From: DATDFB01 sp036522835
Lineage (GTDB): Bacteria > Acidobacteriota > Thermoanaerobaculia > Gp7-AA8
Direction: 5' to 3'
Assembly (NCBI GenBank): GCA_036522835.1
Contig: DATDFB010000126.1
Span: forward strand, 1-16,136
DNA: 16,136 bases
A program made the position numbers and the translations under genes. The notes below the pieces were generated by a model. That model saw nothing but the letters and a program-made list of their open reading frames with translations, searched no databases and was not told the origin of the DNA. Of this stretch, positions 1 to 6,711 are shown one piece after another (position 1 is the stretch's first letter; every line of letters starts with the position of its first letter).

Positions 1-203
1 GCGAGCTCGCGAACCCATGCGCCTACGTCCAGGGTCTCGAAGCTCGGCAGCGCCTGAGACAGGCTGATCGAGCGTGTGACTTCGATTCCGTACTCACGTA
101 GAAGAGTCTGCAGAATCCGGGCATCCGGATCGCTGTCTTCCACGAGGAGAATGCGCAGCGGGGGACCGCTGCGGTCGATTGTGATGAAGTGACCGTTCAG
201 CAT
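1..203 (-). CDS. Response regulator receiver domain, N-terminal part (cut by window edge)
   Basis: Only the first 67 residues are in the window; the gene continues past the left edge. Residues 17-36 read LRILLVEDSDPDARILQTLL, the beta1-alpha1 start of a CheY-like receiver domain. The acidic pair E22-D23 would help bind Mg2+. The phospho-accepting aspartate usually lies about 44 residues after the acidic pair, so it should fall just outside the window. The output domain cannot be seen, so the role (DNA binding, enzyme or stand-alone receiver) is open. The ATG at 203-201 is preceded by AGGGAG about 7 nt upstream, which supports this start. It lies 108 bp downstream of rnk on the same strand with no clear terminator between, so co-transcription is likely. 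Confidence 0.8.
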   Translation of the reverse strand, partial: MLNGHFITIDRSGPPLRILLVEDSDPDARILQTLLREYGIEVTRSISLSQALPSFETLDVGAWVREL

Positions 204-311
204 GACGTCATCTCCCTGCCGTCAGCGTTCGTGGCCACCGAGAAACACGACGCCCAGCCACGACGTCACGTGCCGCAAGGGGGAGCCACCAACGCAGCCG
301 GCCGTACCGGC

Positions 312-737
312 CTAGAGGTGGAAGTCGCCGGCCGCCTCGGGCTGATACACGAGCTCCTCGATGCGAAGCCGGCGCGTGCCACGAGGCATCTCCCACGTCA
401 CGACGTCACCGGCCCGAAATCCGAGCAGCGCCGTGCCGAGCGGCGAGAGGATCGAGATGCGGCCCTTCTCGAAGTCGGCATCGGCGGGAAACACGATTGT
501 GTAGAGATGCGTGGTATTCGCATCGAGATCGGTCACGCGCACCGTCGAGTTCATCGTGACGACGTCGGGTCCGACGTCCGTTGAATCGACCTCGATGCCG
601 CGTTCCAGCTCCCGTTCCAGGTCCTCGATCTCGCCGCGGTTTTCGTGCGCCGCGTCGAGGCTGCGCAACAGGCGCATCAGCCGCGTCTTGTCGAATCGCG
701 TAATCTGGATCGAAGACGTCTGCTTGCTTTTTTTCAT
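312..737 (-). CDS. rnk: Rnk-like protein with GreA/GreB C-terminal domain
   Basis: A 141-residue protein. Residues about 14-48 form a charged helix likely to be a short coiled coil, and residues about 50-135 form the FKBP-like GreA/GreB C-terminal domain. The family signature is visible as ISILSPLGTALLG followed by FRAGDVVTWEMP. Rnk proteins bind RNA polymerase near the secondary channel and were first described as regulators of nucleoside diphosphate kinase. The length fits Rnk, which has a shorter coiled coil than GreA. I chose ATG 737-735 because GGGGAAGAG lies about 7 nt upstream. The reading frame stays open upstream for about 80 codons, so a longer form starting near 887 cannot be excluded. 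A sigma-54 promoter at 952-968 and its dyads at 1035-1066 lie upstream. Confidence 0.85.
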   Translation of the reverse strand: MKKSKQTSSIQITRFDKTRLMRLLRSLDAAHENRGEIEDLERELERGIEVDSTDVGPDVVTMNSTVRVTDLDANTTHLYTIVFPADADFEKGRISILSPLGTALLGFRAGDVVTWEMPRGTRRLRIEELVYQPEAAGDFHL

Positions 738-951
738 CGCTTTCTCTTCCCCATCTTCCTCCAAGAGGAGGTATGGGCGAAGCTGTTCGATGACTTCCTG
801 CGGCATCTCTCCGGCCGCTTCGGCATTCCAGAAGCACCCATCATCCTGAATGGTCTGGCCGCCGGAGACAGCGCACATGATCGGCATCGTTTTCGTCACA
901 ACCGTATTCACAGGATGGATCTCCTTGGGTCGTCGTTGCACGATGACGGAG

Positions 952-968
952 AGCAACGCCAAGGCCAT
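952..968 (-). promoter_or_regulatory. Sigma-54 (-24/-12) promoter of rnk
   Basis: The minus strand reads ATGGCCTTGGCGTTGCT. The GG (966-965) and GC (954-953) are exactly 10 nt apart, and TGGC and TTGCT match the YTGGCACG-N4-TTGCW consensus. The start of transcription is predicted near 941. The activator dyad's far end (1066) is 98 bp upstream of the promoter edge, the same geometry as at the other three promoters. Confidence 0.8.
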
Positions 969-1034
969 GTCGCACAACCGGCTAAGTGAACAATCCCGCA
1001 GCTAGTTACACAAATCGGCCTCACCGAGAAGCTC

Positions 1035-1066
1035 TCAAAAGGATGGAGTGTCGATCAGTTTGAACG
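1035..1066 (-). promoter_or_regulatory. Upstream activator site for rnk (two dyads)
   Basis: On the minus strand the outer dyad (1066-1052) is CGTTC-AAACT-GATCG. The inner TC-N5-GA element (1043-1035) reads TCCTTTTGA. The two TC cores are 20 bp apart, about two helical turns, as at the other sites. The site is intergenic, just downstream of the activator gene. Confidence 0.7.
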
Positions 1067-1081
1067 GGAGCCGTGTCCGTT

Positions 1082-2710
1082 CTATCGCTCGTAAGAACGG
1101 AGCTTTCTGTACAACGTGGCCGCGCCGATGCCGAGCTGCTCGGCGGTTTTGGTGCGATTGCCGTCATTCGCATCCAGGACGGCGAGGATGTAATGACGTT
1201 CCACGTCGGCGAGCGGCATCGTCAGATCGGCCGATGACGGCCGCGGGACAGACAATCGCACGTCCTCCGGCAGATCGGCGGCGTCGATGCGCGTCCCATC
1301 GGTGAGGACGATCGCGTGCTCGATGGCGTTCTGGAGCTCGCGGACGTTGCCCGGCCACGAATACCGAAGCAACTGGTCCGCGGCGGCCGGTGTGAACCCT
1401 TGCATTGGCCGGCCGAGCTTTCGCGAGAGCTGGGCGAGCGTTCGCCGGGCGATCGGAAGAATGTCCTGCCGGCGGTCGCGGAGCGGCGGAATCTTCAGTT
1501 CCACGACGCGAAGCCGGTAGAACAAATCGTCCCGGAAACGGCCCGCGGCGACGTCCTGCGCGAGATCCCGGTTCGTGGCGGCGATCACGCGCACATCGAC
1601 TTTCCGGCTGCGGTTCTCACCGACGCGCCGAATCTCCTGCTCCTGTAGAACGCGAAGCAGCTTCACCTGCATCGATGCCGGAATCTCACCGATCTCGTCG
1701 AGGAAGATCGATCCGCGGTTTGCCGCCTCGAAGAAACCGGGGCGGTCCTGAGTGGCGCCGGTGAATGAGCCGCGCGCATGACCGAATAGCTCGCTCTCCA
1801 GAAGGCTTTCTGTGACCGCGGCGCAGTTCACCGCCACGAACGGCCCGGTGGCGCGCTCCGACTCGTCGTGAATCAAGCGCCCGACGCGCTCCTTGCCCAC
1901 ACCGCTTTCTCCCGTCACGAGGACGCTCGAGTCGACGCGCGCGAAGCGGCGCGCCAGATCGAGCGTCCGTTTCATCGAGGCACTCGCCGCCACGATCCCC
2001 GATGGATCAACGCCATCGCTCGCGGCACTGTGAATCGTCCGCACGTGCCGCTGCAGCTTTTGCTCGGCACTCTTCAATGTCTCCGCGACTTTGGTCAAGG
2101 CAGCATCGAGCGACTCCTTGCGATAGATCGCAATCTCTTCGTCGATCACGTCCCCCCAGACCGCACGCGGCTGCGCCACCATCTGGCAGACCACGTCTCC
2201 TTTTCCCCGGCAACGGACCTCGCGTGCGTAAATCTCCTCGTTCCGGCAGAAGCTCAAGTAGCCGCTGGCAAACCCCGTCAGCGTCCAGCACACCGGGGTG
2301 TCCCCTTGTCCGTGGTGCAGCAGGTGTTGCTCCGCTTCGTAACTATCCTTCCAGACGGCCTGCACCAGGGGACGGTCGGCAGTGCCCTCACCGACAACGC
2401 GTTCGGCCAGGACGTGCCCCATGAGGGTGAGCAGCGCTGATCCCGCGTGGGTCCACTCGGTCTCCGAATCCCAGGGAAAGTCTTGCCGGGAATTCTCCGC
2501 CGTCCGCCATCCCTGCGCGAAACCGAAGCGCGTCAGCACCATCCTCGCGCCGTTCCATCCGAGGTCTTCAATGAGCTCTTTCCGGAACAAGCCGACCGCT
2601 GTCGCGTCGAGGACGATCACGCGCGCGCCGCCGAAGCGGATCACGCCGCCCTGCGGCTCGAAACTGAGCACTTCCTCGAAGTGAAGGTCAGCTGCTTTCA
2701 TCGGAATCAT
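1082..2710 (-). CDS. Sigma-54-dependent activator, XylR/DmpR type (XylR_N-V4R-AAA+-Fis)
   Basis: A 542-residue bacterial enhancer-binding protein. Residues about 8-120 fit the XylR_N sensor domain, and about 120-185 the V4R domain. Residues about 237-460 are the AAA+ sigma-54 interaction domain: Walker A G267ESGVGKE, L1 loop G314SFTGA (a GAFTGA variant), Walker B IFLDEI 335-340, and the WPGNVREL motif at 452-459. A Fis-type helix-turn-helix ends the protein (EQLGIGAATLYRKLRSY, 524-540). C141, E164, C167 and C175 have the 23-3-8 spacing of the zinc site I recall for the phenol sensor MopR, so an effector-binding, zinc-stabilised sensor is likely. The effector is unknown. The first ATG (2710) has a weak ribosome site; ATG 2701 (MKAADLHF) has AGAGAA better placed. 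A predicted binding dyad lies 4 bp before the first start codon. Confidence 0.93.
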   Translation of the reverse strand: MIPMKAADLHFEEVLSFEPQGGVIRFGGARVIVLDATAVGLFRKELIEDLGWNGARMVLTRFGFAQGWRTAENSRQDFPWDSETEWTHAGSALLTLMGHVLAERVVGEGTADRPLVQAVWKDSYEAEQHLLHHGQGDTPVCWTLTGFASGYLSFCRNEEIYAREVRCRGKGDVVCQMVAQPRAVWGDVIDEEIAIYRKESLDAALTKVAETLKSAEQKLQRHVRTIHSAASDGVDPSGIVAASASMKRTLDLARRFARVDSSVLVTGESGVGKERVGRLIHDESERATGPFVAVNCAAVTESLLESELFGHARGSFTGATQDRPGFFEAANRGSIFLDEIGEIPASMQVKLLRVLQEQEIRRVGENRSRKVDVRVIAATNRDLAQDVAAGRFRDDLFYRLRVVELKIPPLRDRRQDILPIARRTLAQLSRKLGRPMQGFTPAAADQLLRYSWPGNVRELQNAIEHAIVLTDGTRIDAADLPEDVRLSVPRPSSADLTMPLADVERHYILAVLDANDGNRTKTAEQLGIGAATLYRKLRSYER

Positions 2711-2713
2711 TCT

Positions 2714-2745
2714 CTATCAATGTGAACGACTACGGATCATTTCGA
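2714..2745 (+). promoter_or_regulatory. Upstream activator site for the stress protein gene; also covers the activator's translation start
   Basis: The outer dyad (2714-2728) is CTATC-AATGT-GAACG, and the inner one (2737-2745) TCATTTCGA sits in a longer palindrome, GGATC-ATTTC-GATCC. The outer dyad starts 98 bp before the sigma-54 promoter at 2812. The whole 38-bp segment (2714-2751) matches 28 of 38 positions with 3867-3904. Since it sits 4 bp upstream of the activator start codon, binding here could also limit the activator's own expression. Confidence 0.75.
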
Positions 2746-2788
2746 TCCACGTCTCCTCGGGGGCGTGTCACGTAACACCGCACAATAG

Positions 2789-2805
2789 AGCGACTTACGC
2801 GCCAA
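2789..2805 (-). promoter_or_regulatory. Possible sigma-54 promoter of the activator gene
   Basis: The minus strand reads TTGGCGCGTAAGTCGCT. GG and GC are 10 nt apart, -24 is TTGGCGCG (one mismatch to the core), and -12 is TCGCT instead of TTGCT. Transcription would start near 2778, which puts the dyads at 2714-2745 downstream of the start, unlike the other four promoters. No convincing sigma-70 promoter was seen for this gene. The call is tentative. Confidence 0.4.
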
Positions 2806-2811
2806 GGTTCA

Positions 2812-2828
2812 GTGGGCCTCTCATTGCT
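2812..2828 (+). promoter_or_regulatory. Sigma-54 (-24/-12) promoter of the universal stress protein gene
   Basis: GTGGGCCTCTCATTGCT: GG (2814-2815) and GC (2826-2827) are 10 nt apart and the -12 element is a perfect TTGCT. Transcription should start near 2839, giving an 18-nt leader that contains the GAAGGAGG ribosome site and leads to ATG 2857. This also excludes the in-frame GTG at 2812 as a start codon, because it lies inside the promoter. Confidence 0.82.
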
Positions 2829-2856
2829 CTCACCGCACGTGGTGAAGGAGGCATCC

Positions 2857-3783
2857 ATGAGGGATCGAATGAGTGTGAACCGAATTCTCGCGCCTACGGA
2901 CTTCAGCGATTGCGCGACCGGCGCGGTCGAATATGCAAAGGTGCTGGCGAGACGCTTCGGCGCCGGGATCACGCTGCTTCACGCCACCTCGCCGCGGGCG
3001 ACGTTCGAGCCGTTGCCGCTGACGGGAATGTCGTTCGCCGAGCCGTTCGCGGACGAGGAGACGCGCGCCGCCTCGGCATTGGCTGCGTATCGCGCAGGTC
3101 TTCTGGCGGACTTTCCCGAGTCGGACGGCGTGCTGGTCATGGGCAGCCCGGCCGAGGCGATCGTGGCGAGCAGTCGCTCGGTCGGCGCGGACATCATCGT
3201 GATGGGCACGCATGGGCGCGAGGGGCTCAGGCGGGCCTTTCTCGGTTCCGTTGCGGAGAGTGTGATTCAGCAGAGCGACCGGCCCGTGCTCACGGTGCGT
3301 CCGATCGAGGACCGCCCTCGTCCGGCCGGCATCGCCCGGATTCTGTGCCCCGTCAACTACAGCCCCGTGGCTTCACGGGCGTACCAGCACGCACTGTTCC
3401 TCGCGTCGGCCTTCGACGCGGAGCTGACCGTGTTGTACCTGGAGGAACAGGGTGTCGATCACTCCGGAGAGATGAAACGTCTCCGCGAGTGGGTCGGCGA
3501 CGTCCCGCTGACCATGAGGGCCAGTCTGCTCGTCGACCACGGCGAGGCAGCGGTACAGGTCAACAACTACGCCCTTTGGCACAGGACTGACCTCATCGTC
3601 ATGGGCGTGCAGCACAAACGCCGCGACACCGTCACGGTCATCGGCACGACCACAGCCACGCTCACGCGCCACGCGCCCTGTCCGGTGCTGACCGTTCCCG
3701 GGGACCTGCTGGTGATCGAGGAGCCGGCGCGTGCATACGAGTCGCGGACGCATGAATCGCCCGCCGCCGCCGCTCTTTATTGA
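2857..3783 (+). CDS. Universal stress protein with two UspA domains
   Basis: A 308-residue cytoplasmic protein with two tandem Usp domains. Domain 1 starts VNRILAPTDFSDCATGAVEYA and ends near residue 148. It holds the nucleotide-binding pattern G-x2-G-x9-GS (GTHGREGLRRAFLGSVAESVI) and PVLTVRP. Domain 2, from about residue 155, starts RILCPVNYSPVASRAY and has the degenerate motif GVQHKRRDTVTVIGTTTATL before APCPVLTVPGD. Domain 1 may therefore bind ATP while domain 2 probably does not bind it in the usual way. Such proteins help survival under energy, redox or hypoxic stress. ATG 2857 is fixed by GAAGGAGG at 2844-2851 and by the sigma-54 promoter whose predicted start (2839) lies just upstream. 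The gene is divergent from the activator and followed by a hairpin, so it is probably a single-gene transcript. Confidence 0.93.
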   Translation: MRDRMSVNRILAPTDFSDCATGAVEYAKVLARRFGAGITLLHATSPRATFEPLPLTGMSFAEPFADEETRAASALAAYRAGLLADFPESDGVLVMGSPAEAIVASSRSVGADIIVMGTHGREGLRRAFLGSVAESVIQQSDRPVLTVRPIEDRPRPAGIARILCPVNYSPVASRAYQHALFLASAFDAELTVLYLEEQGVDHSGEMKRLREWVGDVPLTMRASLLVDHGEAAVQVNNYALWHRTDLIVMGVQHKRRDTVTVIGTTTATLTRHAPCPVLTVPGDLLVIEEPARAYESRTHESPAAAALY

Positions 3784-3817
3784 GCCGCGCAGCGAAGGGC
3801 GCACGATCTTTCGACCG

Positions 3818-3844
3818 TCGAGCCGCGTGAGGAACGCGGCTCGA
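3818..3844 (+). terminator. Hairpin, probable terminator after the stress protein gene
   Basis: A perfect 11-bp stem, TCGAGCCGCGT pairing with ACGCGGCTCGA, around a 5-nt loop (GAGGA). It starts 34 bp after the stop codon. The sequence after the stem is GTTGCTTAC, which is not a real T run, so intrinsic termination may be weak or factor-assisted. Confidence 0.6.
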
Positions 3845-3866
3845 GTTGCTTACACAGGAAGGTGAT

Positions 3867-3898
3867 CGATCAATTTGAGCGGCCCCAAGTCATTTCGA
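3867..3898 (+). promoter_or_regulatory. Upstream activator site for the DUF4142 operon (two dyads)
   Basis: The outer dyad (3867-3881) is CGATC-AATTT-GAGCG; the inner one (3890-3898) is TCATTTCGA. The TC cores are 20 bp apart. The outer dyad begins 97 bp before the promoter at 3964. Spacing and sequence match the site at 2714, and the inner element TCATTTCGATC is identical in both. Confidence 0.78.
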
Positions 3899-3963
3899 TC
3901 AACGGTCCACTGCGATTGAAAATCTAACGCATTGACAAAGCCTGACTTAGCGCGGGGACGACG

Positions 3964-3980
3964 TTGGGCGGCCGCTTGCT
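3964..3980 (+). promoter_or_regulatory. Sigma-54 (-24/-12) promoter of the DUF4142 operon
   Basis: TTGGGCGGCCGCTTGCT: GG (3966-3967) and GC (3978-3979) are 10 nt apart and TTGCT is perfect. The predicted start of transcription is near 3991, giving a leader of about 102 nt before ATG 4093. Confidence 0.82.
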
Positions 3981-4092
3981 CTAGAGAGCTAGGCATGTCC
4001 GGCAATCACACCGTTTATCCGCCGGCCACGTTGGAGAAATCCATTGAACAACGATCCCATCCACCGTCGTCGCCCATTGAAAGGAATTCCTG

Positions 4093-4620
4093 ATGAGAAG
4101 ATTCAATACCCTGTTCGCGTGTCTGTTGCTGTTGCCGGCCGCAGGTCTCATTGCCGGAGACATTACGGACGCGCGCATCGCGTCCATCGTCGTCACCGCG
4201 AATCAGGTCGACGTCGACGCCGGCGCCTTCGTGGCCTCGCGAACGAACAACGCCGCGGTCAAGTCGTTCGCGCAGCTGATGGTCACCGATCACAACGCGG
4301 TGAACCGCGCGGCCACGGAGCTGGTGACGAAGCTGAAGGTCACCCCGCAGGACAATCCGACGAGCCAGAGCCTGAAAGCCGGCGGCGAGAAAAATCTCGC
4401 GGCACTGAAGGATCTCGCCGGTCCGGCGCTGGATAAGGCGTACATCGATCACGAAGTCGCCTACCACCAGCAGGTCATCGACGCGCTCGACAAGATCCTG
4501 ATTCCCGGTGCCAGGAATGCAGAGCTGAAGAACCTCCTGGTGACGGTGCGGCCGGCCTTCGTGGCCCATCTCGAGCACGCCAAGGCTCTCCAGGCAACCA
4601 TGGCGCGGAGACAGTCGTGA
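4093..4620 (+). CDS. DUF4142 family exported helical protein
   Basis: 175 residues. An N-terminal signal peptide is visible (MRRFNTLFACLLLLPAAGLIAG), so the product is periplasmic or membrane-associated. The rest is helical and matches the DUF4142 pattern: ANQVDVDAGAFVASRTNNAAVKSFAQ, VTDHNAVN, AYIDHEVAYHQQVIDALD and HLEHAKAL. The family is thought to have a ferritin-like four-helix fold with conserved histidines (here in TDHN, DHEVAYH and HLEH), but its function is not established. AAAGGAA lies about 7 nt before ATG 4093. It is the first gene of a four-gene operon with overlapping or touching junctions, under the sigma-54 promoter at 3964. Its stop overlaps the next start (TGATG). Confidence 0.88.
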   Translation: MRRFNTLFACLLLLPAAGLIAGDITDARIASIVVTANQVDVDAGAFVASRTNNAAVKSFAQLMVTDHNAVNRAATELVTKLKVTPQDNPTSQSLKAGGEKNLAALKDLAGPALDKAYIDHEVAYHQQVIDALDKILIPGARNAELKNLLVTVRPAFVAHLEHAKALQATMARRQS

Positions 4621-4949
4621 TGCGACGGACACTCTTCATCATCACCCTGAGCCTCCTCGCCTGCAGCGCGGCCGCAGCCGCGACGAAACACCGGAAACCG
4701 CGGACCCACACCGTGGTCATGGAGGCGATGGAGTTTCGACCGGCCACGCTGACCGTCCGCTCGGGAGATACGATCGTGTGGGTCAACAAAGACATCGTCG
4801 AGCATACGGCGACCTCGGCGACCGCCGGCTTCGATTCGAAGATGATCCGGCCGGGACAATCGTGGAAGTACACCATCCGGGCCCGGGGGGATGTCGCCTA
4901 TGGCTGTACATACCATCCCACGATGACAGGGACGCTGCGGGTGAAGTAG
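4620..4949 (+). CDS. Cupredoxin / plastocyanin-like copper protein
   Basis: 109 residues with a signal peptide (about residues 1-20, ending SAAAAA), so it is exported. The cupredoxin fold is shown by VVMEAMEFRPATLTVRSGDTIVWVNKD followed by the type 1 copper ligands: His in VEHTATS, then Cys, His and Met in YGCTYHPTMTGTL. All four ligands are present, so copper binding and electron transfer are likely. It resembles amicyanin-like proteins. ATG 4620 overlaps the DUF4142 stop (TGATG) and has GGAG about 9 nt upstream; a GTG one codon earlier is also possible. Pairing with an exported helical protein suggests a periplasmic metal or redox task, but the partner is unknown. Confidence 0.9.
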   Translation: MRRTLFIITLSLLACSAAAAATKHRKPRTHTVVMEAMEFRPATLTVRSGDTIVWVNKDIVEHTATSATAGFDSKMIRPGQSWKYTIRARGDVAYGCTYHPTMTGTLRVK

Positions 4950-6128
4950 ATGACTCCGTTGAGAAGACTCACCGACCTTGGCCAAAGCGCCTGGTACGAC
5001 TACATCCGCCGCGATCTCTATCGTGGTCCGGCACTGAGGCGCCTGATCGAGGACTATGACTTACGCGGGATGACGTCGAACCCGACCATCTTCGCGAAGG
5101 CCATTGTGGAGACGAATCTCTACGATGAGGAAATCAGGCGGCTCACGGCCAATGGAGCGAGCGGGGACGAAACCTTCGACGCGCTCGTGGTCGACGACGT
5201 ACGCGGCGCCGCGGATGGATTCAGGCCGCTCTTCGAGGCCACCGGTGGAGAGGACGGCTTCGTCTCCATCGAGGTCGGCCCGCAGTTCGCGCGTGATACC
5301 GCGGGATCGATCGCCGAGGCGCGCCGGCTGTGGAGCGCATGTGACCGGCCGAACGTCATGGTCAAGATCCCCGCGACGGCGGCGGGGATTCCGGCGATCC
5401 GTCAGTGTCTCGCCGAAGGCATCAACATCAACATCACGCTTCTCTTCTCGGTGCCGCGGTATCGCGAGGTGATGGAGGCGTATCTCGCGGCGATGGCGGA
5501 GCGGCTGAGCGTGGGCCAGAAGGTCGATCACATCCGCTCGGTGGCGAGCTTCTTCGTGAGCCGGGTGGACACGAAGCTCGACAAGGCCCTGGACGCCGTA
5601 GCGAACGATGCGAACCGTCCCCAGCGCGAGCGTCAGACCGCGGCCGACATCCGGGGGAAAGTGGCCATCGCGAACGCACGAATTGCGTACGAAGCATTCG
5701 AAAACGTCTTCACGAATGTTCGATTCGCGCAGCTATGGGAAAGAGGAGCTCACCTCCAGCGGCCGCTCTGGGCCTCGACGTCCACGAAGGATCCGGCATA
5801 TCCGGATCTCTACTACGTCGAGGCTCTCGTCGCTCCGCACTCCGTGGACACGATGCCGCCGGAGACGTTCGCGGCGTACCTCGATCACGGCCGGCCGGAA
5901 GTCCGCATCCATGACAACCTTCGCGAAGCGCACTCCGTCTTCGAGAGACTCGCGCAACTGAAGATCGATTTCGATCGCATCTGCCTCGATTTCGAAGAGG
6001 AGGGCGCCAGGAAATTCGTCGCGTCGTACGACGAGGTCCTCCAGACCATACGGCGGAAACAGGCATCGTTCGATCGCGCACCACTTACAGAGAGCAAGGG
6101 CGATGATTCGCATCAAGCGCACGTATGA
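4950..6128 (+). CDS. tal: Transaldolase
   Basis: 392 residues. Transaldolase moves a dihydroxyacetone unit between sugar phosphates in the non-oxidative pentose phosphate pathway. Family motifs are clear: LRGMTSNPTIFAKAI (38-52), VSIEVGPQFARDT (105-117), VMVKIPATAAGIPAI (136-150) with K139 as the expected Schiff-base lysine, and ININITLLFSVPRY (158-171). The length and N-terminus (LGQSAWYDYIRRDL) fit the longer, mycobacterial/cyanobacterial-type transaldolases. Its ATG directly follows the cupredoxin stop (TAGATG), so translation is likely coupled. A cytosolic sugar enzyme in an operon with exported proteins is unusual; shared control by the sigma-54 promoter at 3964 is the simplest link. Its end overlaps the DUF488 gene by 26 bp. 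Confidence 0.95.
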   Translation: MTPLRRLTDLGQSAWYDYIRRDLYRGPALRRLIEDYDLRGMTSNPTIFAKAIVETNLYDEEIRRLTANGASGDETFDALVVDDVRGAADGFRPLFEATGGEDGFVSIEVGPQFARDTAGSIAEARRLWSACDRPNVMVKIPATAAGIPAIRQCLAEGININITLLFSVPRYREVMEAYLAAMAERLSVGQKVDHIRSVASFFVSRVDTKLDKALDAVANDANRPQRERQTAADIRGKVAIANARIAYEAFENVFTNVRFAQLWERGAHLQRPLWASTSTKDPAYPDLYYVEALVAPHSVDTMPPETFAAYLDHGRPEVRIHDNLREAHSVFERLAQLKIDFDRICLDFEEEGARKFVASYDEVLQTIRRKQASFDRAPLTESKGDDSHQAHV

Positions 6129-6462
6129 CGTTCCCGCGCGCGGCGACGGCCGGCGGATTCTGGTCGAGCGTCTGTGGCCGCGAGGAATGACGAAGGAGGC
6201 TCTGGAGACCGACGAGTGGCGGAAGGACGTCGCCCCGAGCACGGAACTGCGAAAGTGGTTCGGCCATCGGCTCGAGCGCTGGGAGCAGTTTCGGGCGCGC
6301 TACCGCGAAGAGCTCGACGCCAATCCCGAGGCCTGGGAGCCCATTCTCGAAGCCGCGGAGCGCGGCAACGTGACCCTTCTGTACAGCGCCCGGGATGTGC
6401 TCCACAACGGCGCCTGGGTATTACTCGATTACTTGTCGGATCGTCAGAAAGGACGGAAATGA
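6103..6462 (+). CDS. DUF488 family protein (YeaO-like)
   Basis: 119 residues, a typical length for DUF488. The family pattern is visible: IKRTYDVPARGDGRRILVERLWPRGMTKE near the N-terminus, DEWRKDVAPSTELRKWFGH in the middle, and LLYSARDVLHNGAWVLLDYL at the C-terminus. The function is not known; there is no signal peptide, so it is cytosolic. AAGGG lies close to ATG 6103. The gene overlaps the end of transaldolase by 26 bp, making it the last clear gene of the DUF4142 operon. Confidence 0.88.
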   Translation: MIRIKRTYDVPARGDGRRILVERLWPRGMTKEALETDEWRKDVAPSTELRKWFGHRLERWEQFRARYREELDANPEAWEPILEAAERGNVTLLYSARDVLHNGAWVLLDYLSDRQKGRK

Positions 6463-6578
6463 TGGGCGACACAGTGGTCTCCGGGCATCCCAAGGGTTCA
6501 AAGACCGCATTCGATCGCATCGATCGTCGTGGGCGCGATCGTGTTCCGTGCGGCGTGAATGGGAACACACAGGGCGCT

Positions 6579-6610
6579 CGATCAAAAAGATCGGCATGCG
6601 ATCACTCTGA
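6579..6610 (+). promoter_or_regulatory. Upstream activator site for the unknown gene (two dyads)
   Basis: The outer dyad (6579-6593) is the perfect palindrome CGATC-AAAAA-GATCG; the inner TC-N5-GA element (6602-6610) is TCACTCTGA. The cores are 20 bp apart and the outer dyad begins 98 bp before the promoter at 6677. The inner element is weaker than at 2737 and 3890. Confidence 0.65.
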
Positions 6611-6676
6611 CTGCGGCTCCTCGTCCACCCTGCAACGCAACCAGCTGACGTCATTGAACTTGTCGGAATCATGGCC

Positions 6677-6693
6677 ATGGGCCGCGGATTGCT
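6677..6693 (+). promoter_or_regulatory. Sigma-54 (-24/-12) promoter of the unknown gene at 6712
   Basis: ATGGGCCGCGGATTGCT: GG (6679-6680) and GC (6691-6692) are 10 nt apart, and TTGCT is perfect. The predicted start of transcription is near 6704, only about 8 nt before ATG 6712. Confidence 0.78.
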
Positions 6694-6711
6694 CATGGAG
6701 TCTCTCCAGTG

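Larger units (their letters stand above)
738..1081. other. rnk leader and promoter region, without a confirmed gene
   Basis: This 344-bp stretch separates the activator stop codon (1082) from rnk. It holds, in the minus-strand direction, a two-dyad activator site (1035-1066), a -24/-12 promoter (952-968) and a leader of about 200 nt. The leader is open in the rnk frame. From ATG 887 it would add 50 residues including DGCFWNAEAAGEMPQEVIEQL. No Shine-Dalgarno is visible before that ATG, so I do not call it as a gene. Confidence 0.6.
3784..4092. other. Intergenic region between stress protein gene and DUF4142 operon
   Basis: 309 bp without a gene. In order it holds a strong hairpin after the stress protein gene (3818-3844), a two-dyad activator site (3867-3898), an AT-richer linker (about 3905-3960), a -24/-12 promoter (3964-3980), and a leader of about 100 nt ending in the ribosome site AAAGGAA. 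I found no clear IHF consensus in the linker by eye. Confidence 0.7.

Noticed and set aside
275..289. A -24/-12-like sequence on the minus strand before the response regulator gene (TGGCTCCCCCTTGCG)
   Set aside because: GG and GC are only 9 nt apart, and no activator dyad is found about 100 bp upstream; sigma-54 promoters require 10.
1082..1096. Second half of the rnk activator site to the right of 1066
   Set aside because: It overlaps the activator stop codon and its spacing differs by 1 bp; the element at 1035-1043 fits the 20-bp core spacing in the promoter direction exactly.
2812..2856. A longer start (GTG 2812) for the universal stress protein
   Set aside because: It lies within the -24 element and upstream of the predicted transcription start; ATG 2857 has a perfect ribosome site.
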